Assembly: GCF_009708175.1 (NCBI RefSeq)
Contig: NZ_WMBB01000005.1
Location: 62,001 to 126,000, forward strand
DNA length: 64,000 nucleotides
Source: Nocardia aurantiaca
Lineage (GTDB): Bacteria > Actinomycetota > Actinomycetes > Mycobacteriales > Mycobacteriaceae
Reading direction: 5' to 3'
Below, in pieces: positions 9,184 through 19,441 of the stretch (the stretch's first letter is position 1; the number at the start of each line of letters is the position of its first letter). A program made the translations under genes and the position numbers. Under the pieces are notes generated by a model. The model did not search any database. It was not told the origin of the DNA and saw only the letters and a program-made list of their open reading frames with translations.

Positions 9184-10731
<1,548 letters not shown>

Positions 10732-10804
10732 CCCGGGTGGCGGACGCGGTCAGCACGGCCGCGGCCGCTCGCACTTGCGTGCCGTTGGCGCAAAGTGCTT
10801 AGCT

Positions 10805-10824
10805 AAGTGAATTCGTATTAGTTT
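10805..10824 (+). promoter_or_regulatory. Promoter/operator element shared with the acyl-CoA ligase gene
   Basis: AAGTGAATTCGTATTAGTTT, 19 bases before the thiolase ATG; second copy of the element at 9142-9161. TATTAGT could be the -10 region. Indicates co-regulation of two separate transcripts, possibly by the TetR protein at 13626 (inference). Confidence 0.6.
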
Positions 10825-10843
10825 TCTGTGATTGGGAGAACTC

Positions 10844-12028
10844 ATGAAGCACCGCGTTGTCGTCGCGGGCGTGGGCATGATTCCGTTCACCACACCCAGC
10901 CGTACTCAGACCTATGACGTCATGGGCGAGCTCGCGGCCAGGGCCGCGCTGACGGACGCCGGCATCGACTACTCCGCCGTCCAGCAGGCCTACGCCGGGT
11001 ACGTCTACGGTGACTCCACCGCCGGTCAGGCGACGCTGTATCGCGTCGGCCCCACAGGCATCCCCGTGGTGAACGTCAACAACAACTGCTCGACCGGGTC
11101 GTCGGCGTTGTTCCTGGCCCGGCAGGCGATCGAGCAGGGCATCGCCGACGTCGTCATGGCACTGGGGTTCGAACAGATGCAGCGGGGCGCGCTGGCCATG
11201 GCCTTCACCGACCGCCCGTCCCCGTTCGACTCGTTCTCCACGGTGGTGAACCGTCTGCAGGGTGAGAGCGAAGCCCCTTTCGCCGCGCAGTTCTTCGGCG
11301 GCGCCGGACGTGAATACGCCGACAAGTACGGGATGGACCCCGCCGTCTTCGCGCGCATCGCGGTGAAGGCGCGCCGGCATGCCGCGAACAATCCCTACGC
11401 GGTTTTCCGCGACGCGGTCACCGTGGACGACGTGCGCTCCTCGCCCCAGATCTACGGCCCGCTCACCCGGCTGCAGTGCTGCCCGCCGACCTGCGGTGCG
11501 GCCGCGGCCGTTCTGGTCAGCGAGGAATACGCGCGCACCCACGGTCTGCGCGCCGACGTGGTCATCCGAGCCCAGGCGATGACCACCGATTCGGCATCCA
11601 CCTTCGACAGTGATTCCATGGCGGCGATCGTCGGCTACGACATGTCGAGGGCCGCCGCGCGGCAGGTGTACGAGACGTCCGGCGTCGATCCGCGCGACAT
11701 TCCGGTCGTGGAACTGCACGACTGTTTCACCACCAACGAACTGCTCAGCTACGAGTCGCTGGGGCTCACACCGGAGGGCACCGCCGAGAAGTTCATCGCC
11801 GACGGTGACAACACCTACGGCGGACGCGTGGTCACCAACCCTTCCGGGGGACTGCTGTCCAAGGGGCACCCACTGGGCGCGACCGGTCTCGCACAGTGCA
11901 CGGAGCTGGTCTGGCAGTTGCGCGGGCAAGCCGATGCGCGGCAGGTCGACGGTGCGCGAATCGCCCTGCAGCACAACATCGGACTCGGCGGCGCGGCTGT
12001 GGTGACCCTGTACGAGAAGGTCAGCTGA
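10844..12028 (+). CDS. Thiolase-family protein (SCP2/lipid-transfer thiolase type)
   Basis: 394 residues. The nucleophile Cys lies in NVNNNCSTGSSAL (about residue 80), the His of VVELHDCFTTNELLSYESLG replaces the classical NEAF region as in SCP2-type thiolases, and NPSGGLLSKGHPLGATGLAQ carries the second catalytic His. This class cleaves 3-ketoacyl-CoA, often in sterol side-chain breakdown. ATG at 10844 with GGGAGAACTC before it is preferred over an in-frame TTG at 10832. Followed after 2 bases by the dehydratase-like gene. Confidence 0.92.
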   Translation: MKHRVVVAGVGMIPFTTPSRTQTYDVMGELAARAALTDAGIDYSAVQQAYAGYVYGDSTAGQATLYRVGPTGIPVVNVNNNCSTGSSALFLARQAIEQGIADVVMALGFEQMQRGALAMAFTDRPSPFDSFSTVVNRLQGESEAPFAAQFFGGAGREYADKYGMDPAVFARIAVKARRHAANNPYAVFRDAVTVDDVRSSPQIYGPLTRLQCCPPTCGAAAAVLVSEEYARTHGLRADVVIRAQAMTTDSASTFDSDSMAAIVGYDMSRAAARQVYETSGVDPRDIPVVELHDCFTTNELLSYESLGLTPEGTAEKFIADGDNTYGGRVVTNPSGGLLSKGHPLGATGLAQCTELVWQLRGQADARQVDGARIALQHNIGLGGAAVVTLYEKVS

Positions 12029-12030
12029 AT

Positions 12031-12354
12031 GTGGCCGTGAATCCGAATGCGATCGGCATTGTCCATCCGATGGCGACCATGACGCTGGACCCGGGCCGAT
12101 CGACGTTCTTCGTCAAGACGATCGGCGAGACCAACCCCATCTTCACCGATGAGTCCGCTGCCGCCGAAGCGGGATATCGACCGCTGCCGGTTCCGCCGGT
12201 CGAGCTCGAACACACTGATCCCTGTGCCTGGATCACCGCCGTCGGCGTGGATCTGCGGCGGATCCTGCATGGCGAAAAGGAATTCGCCTGTTACTCGACA
12301 GCCTATGCCGGCGAGTCTGCAGCGGCGGCTTCAACTTCCAGGAGCGACACATGA
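12031..12354 (+). CDS. FAS1/MaoC-type dehydratase N-terminal domain, shortened
   Basis: 107 residues. IGETNPIFTDESAAAEAGYRPLPVPP and the HGEKEFACYS strand match the FAS1-like dehydratase (hot-dog) domain that pairs with MaoC hydratases. The usual domain is about 150 residues; here the match ends at AYAGES and is replaced by an Ala/Ser tail, so the last beta strands are missing. GTG starts at 12031 and 12037 are possible. The stop overlaps the next ATG by 4 bases. May be a degenerate remnant or a minimal subunit. Confidence 0.7.
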   Translation: MAVNPNAIGIVHPMATMTLDPGRSTFFVKTIGETNPIFTDESAAAEAGYRPLPVPPVELEHTDPCAWITAVGVDLRRILHGEKEFACYSTAYAGESAAAASTSRSDT

Positions 12355-13505
12355 ATGGCACGTACCGGTCCCCGTGGATGGACGACGACGTCGTCGCCCT
12401 GAAGGAGATGGCGACCAAGTTCATCGAAACCGAAGCACTGCCTCACCGCGAACGCTGGAACGAGCAGAAGCATGTCGACCGCGAATTCTGGCGCACGGCG
12501 GGCGAACTCGGCCTGCTGTGCGCGTCGATCCCGGCCGAATACGGCGGCGGAGGCGGCAGCCACGTGCACGACCTCGCCATATTTCAGGCATCACTGCAGC
12601 TCACCGAGACCGGATTCGGATTGGGCAACGCGGTTCACAGCGGCTTGGTCGCGCACTATCTGCTCGCCTACGGCACCGAGGAACAGAAGCGGACGTGGCT
12701 GCCGAAAATGGCGTCCGGCGAATACATCGGCGCCATCGCCATGACCGAGCCCGGTGGCGGTTCAGACCTGAAAGCGCTGCGCACCACCGCGATCCGCGAC
12801 GGCGACCACTATGTGGTGAACGGTTCGAAAACCTTCATCACCAACGGAATGCAAGCCGATCTGGTGATACTCGTCGTGCGGACCGACCCGTCGGCCGGCA
12901 CCAAAGGCATCTCGCTTCTGGTGGTCGAGACCGCCGGGGCCGAAGGATTCCGCGTCGGCCGGGTCTTGGACAAGGTGGGCTTGAAATCGCAGGACACCGC
13001 CGAATTGTTCTTCGACGACCTGCGCGTGCCCGCGGCGAACCTGCTCGGTGAAGAGGGCAAGGGCTTCTACTACGCCATGCGGCAGCTCCCACACGAACGC
13101 CTCATCATCTCCGATGGCGCCGTCGCCGTCGCCGAGGCGGCGCTCGCCGAAACCGTGCGATATTCCAAGCAGCGCAGAGCATTCGGCACCCCACTGTTCG
13201 AAATGCAAAACACCCGCTTCGAACTCGCGCAATGCGCGATCCTGGTGCGCACCGCCCGGGTGTTCGTCGACGACTGCATCGCGCGCCATCTGAGAGGTGA
13301 GCTCGACGCGGCCACGGCGTCCATGGCCAAGGCGCATTCCACGGACGTGCAATGCGAAGTGATCGACCGATGCGTCCAATTGTTCGGCGGATACGGGTAC
13401 ATGCTCGAATACCCCATCGCGCGCATGTACGCCGACGCCCGAGTCCAGAAGATCTACGCCGGCGCGAACGAGGTCATGCGCGAGCTCATCGCACGCTCGC
13501 TCTGA
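12351..13505 (+). CDS. Acyl-CoA dehydrogenase (FadE-like)
   Basis: 384 residues, full length for the family. FAD-binding signatures AMTEPGGGSDLKALRTTA (about residue 130) and QLFGGYGYMLEYPIARMYADARV (about 345) are intact, as is the catalytic-base region near the C-terminus with IYAGANEVMRELIA. It oxidises an acyl-CoA to the enoyl-CoA and passes electrons to ETF. Translationally coupled to the dehydratase-like gene; last gene before a terminator. Confidence 0.94.
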   Translation: MNGTYRSPWMDDDVVALKEMATKFIETEALPHRERWNEQKHVDREFWRTAGELGLLCASIPAEYGGGGGSHVHDLAIFQASLQLTETGFGLGNAVHSGLVAHYLLAYGTEEQKRTWLPKMASGEYIGAIAMTEPGGGSDLKALRTTAIRDGDHYVVNGSKTFITNGMQADLVILVVRTDPSAGTKGISLLVVETAGAEGFRVGRVLDKVGLKSQDTAELFFDDLRVPAANLLGEEGKGFYYAMRQLPHERLIISDGAVAVAEAALAETVRYSKQRRAFGTPLFEMQNTRFELAQCAILVRTARVFVDDCIARHLRGELDAATASMAKAHSTDVQCEVIDRCVQLFGGYGYMLEYPIARMYADARVQKIYAGANEVMRELIARSL

Positions 13506-13525
13506 AGCCTTCGTCGTCCCCGGCG

Positions 13526-13555
13526 GCCCTCCCGGCATCCACCGGCCGGGAGGGC
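13526..13555 (+). terminator. Hairpin terminator after the acyl-CoA dehydrogenase
   Basis: Perfect 11-bp stem GCCCTCCCGGC/GCCGGGAGGGC with an 8-base loop, 20 bases after the stop. No strong U-tract, as is common in actinobacteria. It separates the catabolic operon from the TetR gene. Confidence 0.75.
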
Positions 13556-13625
13556 TGGCAGAATCTGATCGAGTGAGCCCAGAGTCCGAACAGCACCGGA
13601 GCCCCACCCGGAGAGGCTCGAAGAG

Positions 13626-14807
13626 ATGACCACCAGCGGAACGGCTCCAGCCAAAGGGACCCGCCCACGCAACCGCCGGGCGCTGATCATCGCCGCCGCC
13701 GGCGAGCTTTTCTATCGTGACGGCTACGCCGCGACCAGCATGAACGCCATCGCCGACGCCGTGGCGATCCGGCCGTCCGCCCTGTACCGTCATTTTCGCA
13801 GCAAACAGGACCTGCTCGCCGCCGTTGTCGTGGAGGCCAGCCAGGCCGTCCGCGAACAACTCAACTCGACCGCCGCCGACGACCTGGCCACCACCGTGGG
13901 GCACGCCGCCGTCGCGCACCGCACCGTCGGAGTGATCCTCCAGCGCGAATCGCGCTACCTCTCCCTCAATTCGCAAAGCGAGGTCGGCGATGTGGTACGG
14001 ACGGTCCGCGGACGGATCGCCGACCTGATTCGCATCGAACACCGGCATGCGACACCCGACCAGGCCGATTTCCTGGCCACCTGTGTGCTCGCCGTCATGA
14101 CGAGCATCTCGTATCAGTCCGTGCAGATGCCCGACGAGCGGCTGGCCCGCCTCATCGCTGATCTCGTCTCCGCCGTCACGGCAACCGAATTCAGCGACAC
14201 GACCGGCGCGGTCCCGCCCTCGAAGCCGCCGCGTCTGACCGAGACTTCGCGCCGCAGTGCGATCCTCACCACCTCGAGTGAGCTGTTCGCACGGGAGGGC
14301 TTCTCCAATGTCTCGATCGAGGATATCGGCCGAGCCGTCGGAATCGCCGGCCCCAGTGTGTACAACCACTTCACCGGCAAGATCGAGATCCTCGAAGCAG
14401 CGTTCGTCCGCGGCAACGAATGGCTGCGACTCGATATGAACCGAGCCCTCGCCGAGGCCACCGGTCATGAGGACGCATTGCGCCAACTGCTCGGCGGATA
14501 CATCGATTTCGCCCTGGACTGGCCCGCCTTCGCCCACCTCCTGCTGACCGAGGTGGTGGAGCTACCCGAAGACACCCGCCACCGCATCCGCGTGATGCAA
14601 CGCGACTACATCAATGAATGGGTCCATCTGCTGCGCAGTCTGCGTCCGCGACTCGATGCCACGTCCGCCCGCATCAGAGTGCAGGCGACCATACACATCG
14701 CCAACCAGATCGCTTTGACACCTCACTTGCAGCAGGCCTCCGACAGCCGCGCGCGACTGCTCGCCGTCGGAAGCAACACAATCGGAATCCGCTCCGCGTC
14801 AATGTGA
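13626..14807 (+). CDS. Tandem TetR-type regulator with two DNA-binding domains
   Basis: 393 residues, twice the usual TetR length. Two separate TetR N-terminal HTH domains are visible: one around residues 20-65 (AAGELFYRDGYAATSMNAIA ... ALYRHFRSKQDLLAAV) and one around 205-255 (SELFAREGFSNVSIEDIG ... SVYNHFTGKIEILEAAFV), each followed by a helical ligand-type domain. Such two-HTH proteins occur in actinobacteria beside lipid catabolism genes. Probably controls the acyl-CoA genes just upstream, perhaps through the repeated element at 9142 and 10805. Confidence 0.88.
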   Translation: MTTSGTAPAKGTRPRNRRALIIAAAGELFYRDGYAATSMNAIADAVAIRPSALYRHFRSKQDLLAAVVVEASQAVREQLNSTAADDLATTVGHAAVAHRTVGVILQRESRYLSLNSQSEVGDVVRTVRGRIADLIRIEHRHATPDQADFLATCVLAVMTSISYQSVQMPDERLARLIADLVSAVTATEFSDTTGAVPPSKPPRLTETSRRSAILTTSSELFAREGFSNVSIEDIGRAVGIAGPSVYNHFTGKIEILEAAFVRGNEWLRLDMNRALAEATGHEDALRQLLGGYIDFALDWPAFAHLLLTEVVELPEDTRHRIRVMQRDYINEWVHLLRSLRPRLDATSARIRVQATIHIANQIALTPHLQQASDSRARLLAVGSNTIGIRSASM

Positions 14808-14891
14808 TCATTGGTCGCGGAGTCCGGGTGAAAGCAGGGTGCTTCCGGCCCCGGGCACCATGCCGGCCGCACATGAGTCGGTGGCTTCGAA

Positions 14892-14935
14892 CGCGGATCG
14901 GGCCGGGCATCGAGTGATGCCCGGCCCGATCCGCG
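14892..14935. terminator. Bidirectional terminator, 20-bp perfect stem
   Basis: Left arm 14892-14911, loop GAGT, right arm 14916-14935; all 20 pairs match. It lies between convergent genes (tandem TetR on plus, solute-binding-like protein on minus), 8 bases past the latter's stop. Length and symmetry fit a two-way terminator. Confidence 0.85.
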
Positions 14936-14943
14936 GCGTCGAG

Positions 14944-16386
14944 TCAGTTGTAGGACTTGGCGACGCCGTCGAGGAGATGCTCGAGGGTGTCGTAATCGGG
15001 CGGGCTCACCTGGTTGACGAGGTTCGCGTCGACCGGGACCTGGTGCGCCGCGGTGACATTCGTGAACAGGCCGACGTCGGTGGGGCGGAAGCCGTGTTCG
15101 GCGGCCAGGCGCTGCAGATCGGGATCGGTGGTCAGGAGCTTGCCGATCTGATCGCCCTTGTCGTTGAGCGGGACCACCGTGTGCTGGGACATGACGGTCG
15201 GCGTGGGATACATCAGGACCATGTCCGGCTTGAGCTGGTTGTGCACGGCCGCGTCGACATACTGGGCTTCGTAGATCCAGGCCATCGGGACCGTGCCCAT
15301 GCCATTGGACAGGTAGTCCTTGAAGGGGCCGTCGCTGCTGGACTCGGTGTAGCCCTGCCGGGTGAACAGGCGCGAAACGCGGGACACCGCATAGTCTTCC
15401 GCCTTGGCGCCGCGCACGATGGTGTTGTCATTGGCGACGTAGGCGGTCACCGCCAGATACATGGCCGCCGAATTGGAGGTGCGCGGATCGGTCGTGGAGA
15501 CCAGCACGTTCTTGGGCACCGAATAGGTCGAATTGCCCTGCAACTGGGTCCATTGCACGCCCTTCTCGGCCAGCCCGAGGTACTTCCCGACATCGAAAGT
15601 CGTCGTCGCGCCGGGCTGCACGATTCCGGCCTGGGTCAGCAGGTCGGCGATCGGCTTGAACGTGGCAATGGCCATGGGGGAGGAGAACGGCACATACTTG
15701 CCGCTCACCTTGCTCTGCCGCTGAATCCGCTCCGCGGCGGCCGAACTGGACGGAAACGCGAAATCATACTTGCCCAGATCCACCGAGGTGGCGATCTGCC
15801 GCGACCCCGCGGGCTCCACCTCCACCTTGAACCCGTGCTTGGCCAGCGCGTCGGCCACCTTCGGATCGTCGAAGAACGCCGACTTCTCCGAGCCGACGAC
15901 ACCGTGCACAGTGGTCAGCGCAGCCGCTGCCGTCGCGGTCGACGGCGAATCAGGTTGCCGCACAGCCATGATCGCCGCCACCGCCAGCACGGCCACGATT
16001 CCCGCCGTGACCACCCCGAGTGCCCGCTTGTTCTCGACCAGCCGCGCTGGAATGAATCGCCCGGCGACAGCGGCGAACACGCTCGAAGCGTCCGCCTGGT
16101 CTCCCTCCCGCGAATTCTCCTCACCCGCTTCACGGGCCGCCGTGGACTTCGTCAAATCCACTTCCGCGGCAGGGTTTTTGGCCCGCGTCGGATCCAACTC
16201 CCGTCGCGCAATCCGCTCGACGAGAATCGGTACGAACTCCCGCACCGAATGCCCCTCGAACCGCTTGCGCACCGCCCCGACCACGGCCTCGACCCGCTCC
16301 GCCGGATGCGCCTCGCCATAGTCCTCGACCAGGCGATTCGTCACCTCCCGCAGTGCCTTCTCTTCCCTCGCAGCATCCACCGCCAC
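14944..16386 (-). CDS. Membrane-anchored solute-binding-like protein with cytoplasmic three-helix domain
   Basis: 480 residues. Residues ~10-65 form a helical domain (EVTNRLVEDYGEAHPAERVE..., FVPILVERIARREL) like the three-helix-bundle dimerisation domain seen in actinobacteria. A polar linker leads to one membrane segment at about 117-140 (ALGVVTAGIVAVLAVAAIMAV). The remaining ~330 residues are extracellular and resemble ABC-type solute-binding proteins (KVADALAKHGFKVEV, YDFAFPSSSAAAERI, AIATFKPIADLL). There is no ABC permease or ATPase beside it and no lipobox. Possible role: ligand sensing across the membrane rather than transport (inference). Confidence 0.75.
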   Translation of the reverse strand: MAVDAAREEKALREVTNRLVEDYGEAHPAERVEAVVGAVRKRFEGHSVREFVPILVERIARRELDPTRAKNPAAEVDLTKSTAAREAGEENSREGDQADASSVFAAVAGRFIPARLVENKRALGVVTAGIVAVLAVAAIMAVRQPDSPSTATAAAALTTVHGVVGSEKSAFFDDPKVADALAKHGFKVEVEPAGSRQIATSVDLGKYDFAFPSSSAAAERIQRQSKVSGKYVPFSSPMAIATFKPIADLLTQAGIVQPGATTTFDVGKYLGLAEKGVQWTQLQGNSTYSVPKNVLVSTTDPRTSNSAAMYLAVTAYVANDNTIVRGAKAEDYAVSRVSRLFTRQGYTESSSDGPFKDYLSNGMGTVPMAWIYEAQYVDAAVHNQLKPDMVLMYPTPTVMSQHTVVPLNDKGDQIGKLLTTDPDLQRLAAEHGFRPTDVGLFTNVTAAHQVPVDANLVNQVSPPDYDTLEHLLDGVAKSYN

Positions 16387-16713
16387 AACATCTCCCTCGA
16401 CCTCACACCGAAATGGTCTGCACGGCAGGAAATTACGAGAAGCCGCGCCGCTTGGACCCTAATCACCCAGGGTGCCCAGTCATGATCGAGAACGGAAACG
16501 TCAAGTACGCCCGGGCGAATTCTCGGTGACCGCAACCCTTCTCCGGGCTGGGCTGCGATGCGGCCATCCGGTCACCGCCTCGCCCTGCTCGACCGGCTCG
16601 ACCGCGCCGAAGCGGCCTTCACCACCGGAATCGATGCCACTCCGACCATCGCGACCTCTGCCTGAAATCGGTCCAACTGGTCCGCGACCTGCGCGGGGCG
16701 CAATTCATCCCGA
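16387..16713. other. 327-base stretch without a supported gene
   Basis: Lies between the starts/ends of two minus-strand genes. Short open frames such as one containing ALLDRLDRAEAAFTTG on plus have no start, length or partner that would support them. It probably holds the promoter of the gene at 16386. Confidence 0.45.
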
Positions 16714-17376
16714 TCAGAATTCGAGTTCGGCCCAAGGGATGCGGATGGGGAAGGGATGGTCGGAAATGATTCCGGTCGACGTATTGGGCTCCCACTCGCA
16801 CACCAGGATGTAGTTCGAGGGATGGAGTGGGGCCACCCCGGGCGGCAGTTGGCCGTGACTCAACTCGAGAGCATAGGCGCGAACGCTCTCGATGCCGCCT
16901 GGGTCCTGTACGAGGGAAACCTCCCAGTACCAAGGGATCCCCGCACTCGCGTAGCGGGCCTTCTTCGCCTCGATGACATGCGGGGTATTCGAGGGCGATA
17001 TCACCTCGCCGGCGATGAGCACGTTCGCGGCGCGTATATCCTGGTGGCGCTGCTCCAGGCAGCGGTAGACGAGAAAGTCCGGTGTAACGAAGTCGGACTT
17101 TCCGGTCGCGCCGAAGAAGACGTCGCATTCGACGGAAACGCGCCAACAGTGTTCGGGTCGCCTCGACATCTCCTCACGTGCGCACCGACGCAGAGCGTTG
17201 CGAAACTCCACCGAGCAGTCCTGACGGTCCGCGGGGCCGCGGCGCATCCATACAACCCGGCCTTCCCACAGTTCGATTTCCCCGGCGATCTCGTCCGGCA
17301 ACTCCTCGAGTTTCTCCCAGGTCATGAACTCGGGGAGGTTCGGACGATCGACATCCGAGGTCGGCATATCGGCCAT
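16714..17376 (-). CDS. Uma2-family (DUF820) PD-(D/E)XK nuclease-fold protein
   Basis: 220 residues from the ATG at 17376. It has the DUF820/Uma2 layout: FMTWEKLEELPD at the N-terminus, VECDVFF, the acidic strand FVTPDFLVYR, VLIAGEVISPSNTPHVIEAKKARYASAGIPWYWEVSLV, in which E...K and the D of PDF are the nuclease-like residues. The function of these common actinobacterial and cyanobacterial proteins is unknown. Longer in-frame extensions are possible but carry no conserved sequence. Confidence 0.85.
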   Translation of the reverse strand: MADMPTSDVDRPNLPEFMTWEKLEELPDEIAGEIELWEGRVVWMRRGPADRQDCSVEFRNALRRCAREEMSRRPEHCWRVSVECDVFFGATGKSDFVTPDFLVYRCLEQRHQDIRAANVLIAGEVISPSNTPHVIEAKKARYASAGIPWYWEVSLVQDPGGIESVRAYALELSHGQLPPGVAPLHPSNYILVCEWEPNTSTGIISDHPFPIRIPWAELEF

Positions 17377-17428
17377 GTTACCGAGACCATCGTGTGGTTC
17401 GACGCCTGCGCAACTGCCTGTCATGGGT

Positions 17429-17460
17429 CCCCTCCAGCTGGACGTCTTCAGCTGAAGGGG
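17429..17460 (-). terminator. Hairpin terminator of the lipoprotein/DUF4439 pair
   Basis: CCCCTCCAGCTG (17429-17440) pairs with CAGCTGAAGGGG (17449-17460) with one mismatch and an 8-base loop. It lies 34 bases past the stop of the DUF4439 gene. Confidence 0.6.
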
Positions 17461-17494
17461 ATTCGGTCCCGACGGGGCGCAGGATTGCTGTGGG

Positions 17495-17929
17495 TCAGGG
17501 CTTGCCCGGGAACGCTGCCGTCGCGGGGTTGGTCCCGAGGATGGACTGCCAGGTGGCAAGGCGCACAGCGCATTCGGTGAGGGCCTCGATGCCGGTGCGC
17601 CGCACGTCCGTTGTGTCGGCCTGCTCGACCACCGAGCGCCACGCTGCCGCGGTGTCGGACTCGACGGTGACCGCCAGCTTCGCCGCCGGGATCGGGTCGT
17701 TCACCGGTATCGGCGAGGTGTAGGCGGCGGCGGGCTCGGGAACCGTTGCGCCGGAAGCCTTCAGCGCGTCGATGGTGGCGTCGCGGCGCGCGCGGTGCGC
17801 GGCGGTGTATTCGGCCACCAGACTGTCGCGATCGTGGTTGGCGTAGGCGGCGATCACGCCGTAGGCGTAGACAGCGGCGTACTCGGCGCTCAACGCATCG
17901 ATGAGCGCCTGCTGATCCGTCGTGGTCAT
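17495..17929 (-). CDS. Ferritin-like DUF4439 protein (Rv2844-like)
   Basis: 144 residues, Ala-rich and wholly helical. The start TDQQALIDALSAEYAAVYAYGVIAAY and HRARRDATIDALKASG give the repeated helix pattern of the ferritin-like DUF4439 family. Its position, second after a lipoprotein and divergent from rimP-nusA, equals that of M. tuberculosis Rv2844. The ATG overlaps the upstream stop by 4 bases, so both proteins are made together. Function unknown. Confidence 0.85.
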   Translation of the reverse strand: MTTTDQQALIDALSAEYAAVYAYGVIAAYANHDRDSLVAEYTAAHRARRDATIDALKASGATVPEPAAAYTSPIPVNDPIPAAKLAVTVESDTAAAWRSVVEQADTTDVRRTGIEALTECAVRLATWQSILGTNPATAAFPGKP

Positions 17930-18408
17930 CCGAGCAGAACCCCCGAGTGGGTCGCGCAGCATGCGCTGATAGAGGAGAGCAGGCCGGCGCGGTAGCCGGT
18001 GAGCTGGACGCACAGGTCGGCGGCCGAGCGCTGGGACTGCTGGAGCTGGGTACGCAGGGCGGCCACTGTCGGTGGCGGCACCGGCGCGACCGGCGTGACC
18101 GGCGGGATGCGGCGGCTGGGGGTAGTGCCGTCGCCGTAAACACCTGTGGCGCGGTCGATTTCGGTGCGCAGCGCATCGGCGTGCGCGGTGCGCTGGGTGG
18201 CGACGGTCTGCAGAGCCCCGGCCTTGTCCGGGCTGGTCGCGATCGCCGCGGTGGCGGCGGCCGCATCCGTGCGCGCCGCGGTCTCTTGCGTGATCAGCGG
18301 ATCCGGCGTGGCGGGAGTCTCGTCCTTCGTGCAGGCGGCCAGCGCGCCCACCGCCGCCATCGCCAGCGCGCCGCCGCCGGCAAGCCGCAGCGCGGAGCGG
18401 CGGTTCAC
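17926..18408 (-). CDS. Putative Tat/lipoprotein (Rv2843-like)
   Basis: 160 residues from the GTG at 18408. That start gives a compact export signal: NRRSALRL followed by a hydrophobic run and the lipobox GALAAC, so the Cys at about residue 26 is the lipidation site. The rest is Ala/Thr-rich helical sequence. In-frame ATGs at 18516 and 18594 would place 36-62 polar residues before the signal and fit less well. Coupled to the DUF4439 gene and divergent from rimP, as Rv2843 is in mycobacteria. Function unknown. Confidence 0.72.
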   Translation of the reverse strand: MNRRSALRLAGGGALAMAAVGALAACTKDETPATPDPLITQETAARTDAAAATAAIATSPDKAGALQTVATQRTAHADALRTEIDRATGVYGDGTTPSRRIPPVTPVAPVPPPTVAALRTQLQQSQRSAADLCVQLTGYRAGLLSSISACCATHSGVLLG

Positions 18409-18820
18409 GGCGGGGAGGGAAGGCGGGGTGGGGGACGACCCGGTCCGGTCCGGCTGGACCGTGAGACCGACGACACCGGCCGGAAGGCCGCTCTGACTGC
18501 TGGGCACGGCATACATGGTGCCAGCCGTCGCGGGCAGCTTGCTGCACGAGGGTCGTCGGATAGGCTGTGATCTGGAACGACGGGAAACCGTCATGGGCGC
18601 GTCGCTGCTGGATATGCCGACAGCACCGCTGCGCCGACCATGCCGAACTCGAGCGAGTTGGCTGGTCCTTTACACTCTTTCCGCGCGTTACGCTAGATCT
18701 TCGGCACGGTATTTCGCCGAATCCGCCCTCGCCAGGGCGGAGACAGGCCTGCCGACCGTGCCCGACCAGTATCGATACCGACAACTCAACCCGTGACAAC
18801 TGAACCAGGAGCCGCCCCAC
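18409..18820. other. Divergent upstream region of rimP operon and lipoprotein gene
   Basis: About 410 bases. Plus-strand -10-like boxes TAGGCT (18559-18564) and TAGATC (18694-18699, with TTTACA at 18669 upstream at 19-base spacing) are candidate promoters for the nusA operon. No small gene is supported beyond possible N-terminal extensions of the lipoprotein. Confidence 0.4.
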
Positions 18821-19441
18821 ATGCCGATGCCGACCGAGGAAAGGGTGAGCCAGCTAGTTGCTGGGCTCGTCGAACGCCGAGGATTCGACCTCGAAGGCGT
18901 CGCGATTTCGGCTGCCGGTACAGCGCAGGCCAAGGTCAAGGTCACCGTCGACAGTGATGGATCTCCCGACCTGGACGCGGTCGCGGAACTCAGCTCGGAG
19001 ATCTCGCAAGCCCTCGACGACGCCGGTGACTTCGGCGAGACCGCCTACCTGCTCGAGATCACCACCCCCGGCATCGACCGGCCTCTCACCTCCCCGCGCC
19101 ACTGGCGGCGCGCCCAGGGACGCAAGGTGCAGATCGTCCTGCGCTCCGGCGCCGAATCACCGGAAGAGAAGGGCAGAACCACGTTCGAGGCCCGCGTCGG
19201 CGTCGTCACCGACAACGACGTCGCCCTGGTCCTCGGCGGCAAGCGGAAGCCACACCGGGTGACGGTGCCGCTGGCCGATATCCAATCCGCTGTCGTCCAG
19301 GTGGAATTCAATCCACCCGGCGCGGCCGAACTGGAGCTCGCAGGGGGAGTAGCGCCGGGCCGTCCCCAGCCCGGCGCACAGGAGGGATCCGAAGCCGACA
19401 CAGCAGCGTCCGATTCACTGACCGAAGGGATCGTGGAATGA
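18821..19441 (+). CDS. rimP: Ribosome maturation factor RimP
   Basis: 206 residues. RimP binds the 30S subunit and aids its late assembly. The N-terminal alpha/beta domain ([22 protein letters not shown]) and the signature [27 protein letters not shown] are intact, followed by the SH3-like C-terminal domain ([13 protein letters not shown]). The last 45 residues are a low-complexity acidic tail, longer than in many homologues. First gene of the nusA-infB operon; its TGA overlaps the nusA ATG. Confidence 0.96.
   Translation: MPMPTEERVSQLVAGLVERRGFDLEGVAISAAGTAQAKVKVTVDSDGSPDLDAVAELSSEISQALDDAGDFGETAYLLEITTPGIDRPLTSPRHWRRAQGRKVQIVLRSGAESPEEKGRTTFEARVGVVTDNDVALVLGGKRKPHRVTVPLADIQSAVVQVEFNPPGAAELELAGGVAPGRPQPGAQEGSEADTAASDSLTEGIVE

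Noticed and set aside
12762..14537. 591-residue minus-strand frame opposite acyl-CoA dehydrogenase and TetR
   Set aside because: Crosses two genes and a terminator; no domain match.
16472..16813. 113-residue plus-strand frame before the Uma2 gene
   Set aside because: Overlaps the Uma2 gene on the other strand and has no similarity.
18658..18699. Promoter of rimP operon
   Set aside because: Candidate boxes have poor spacing (19 and 14 bases); kept only as a note in the intergenic entry.
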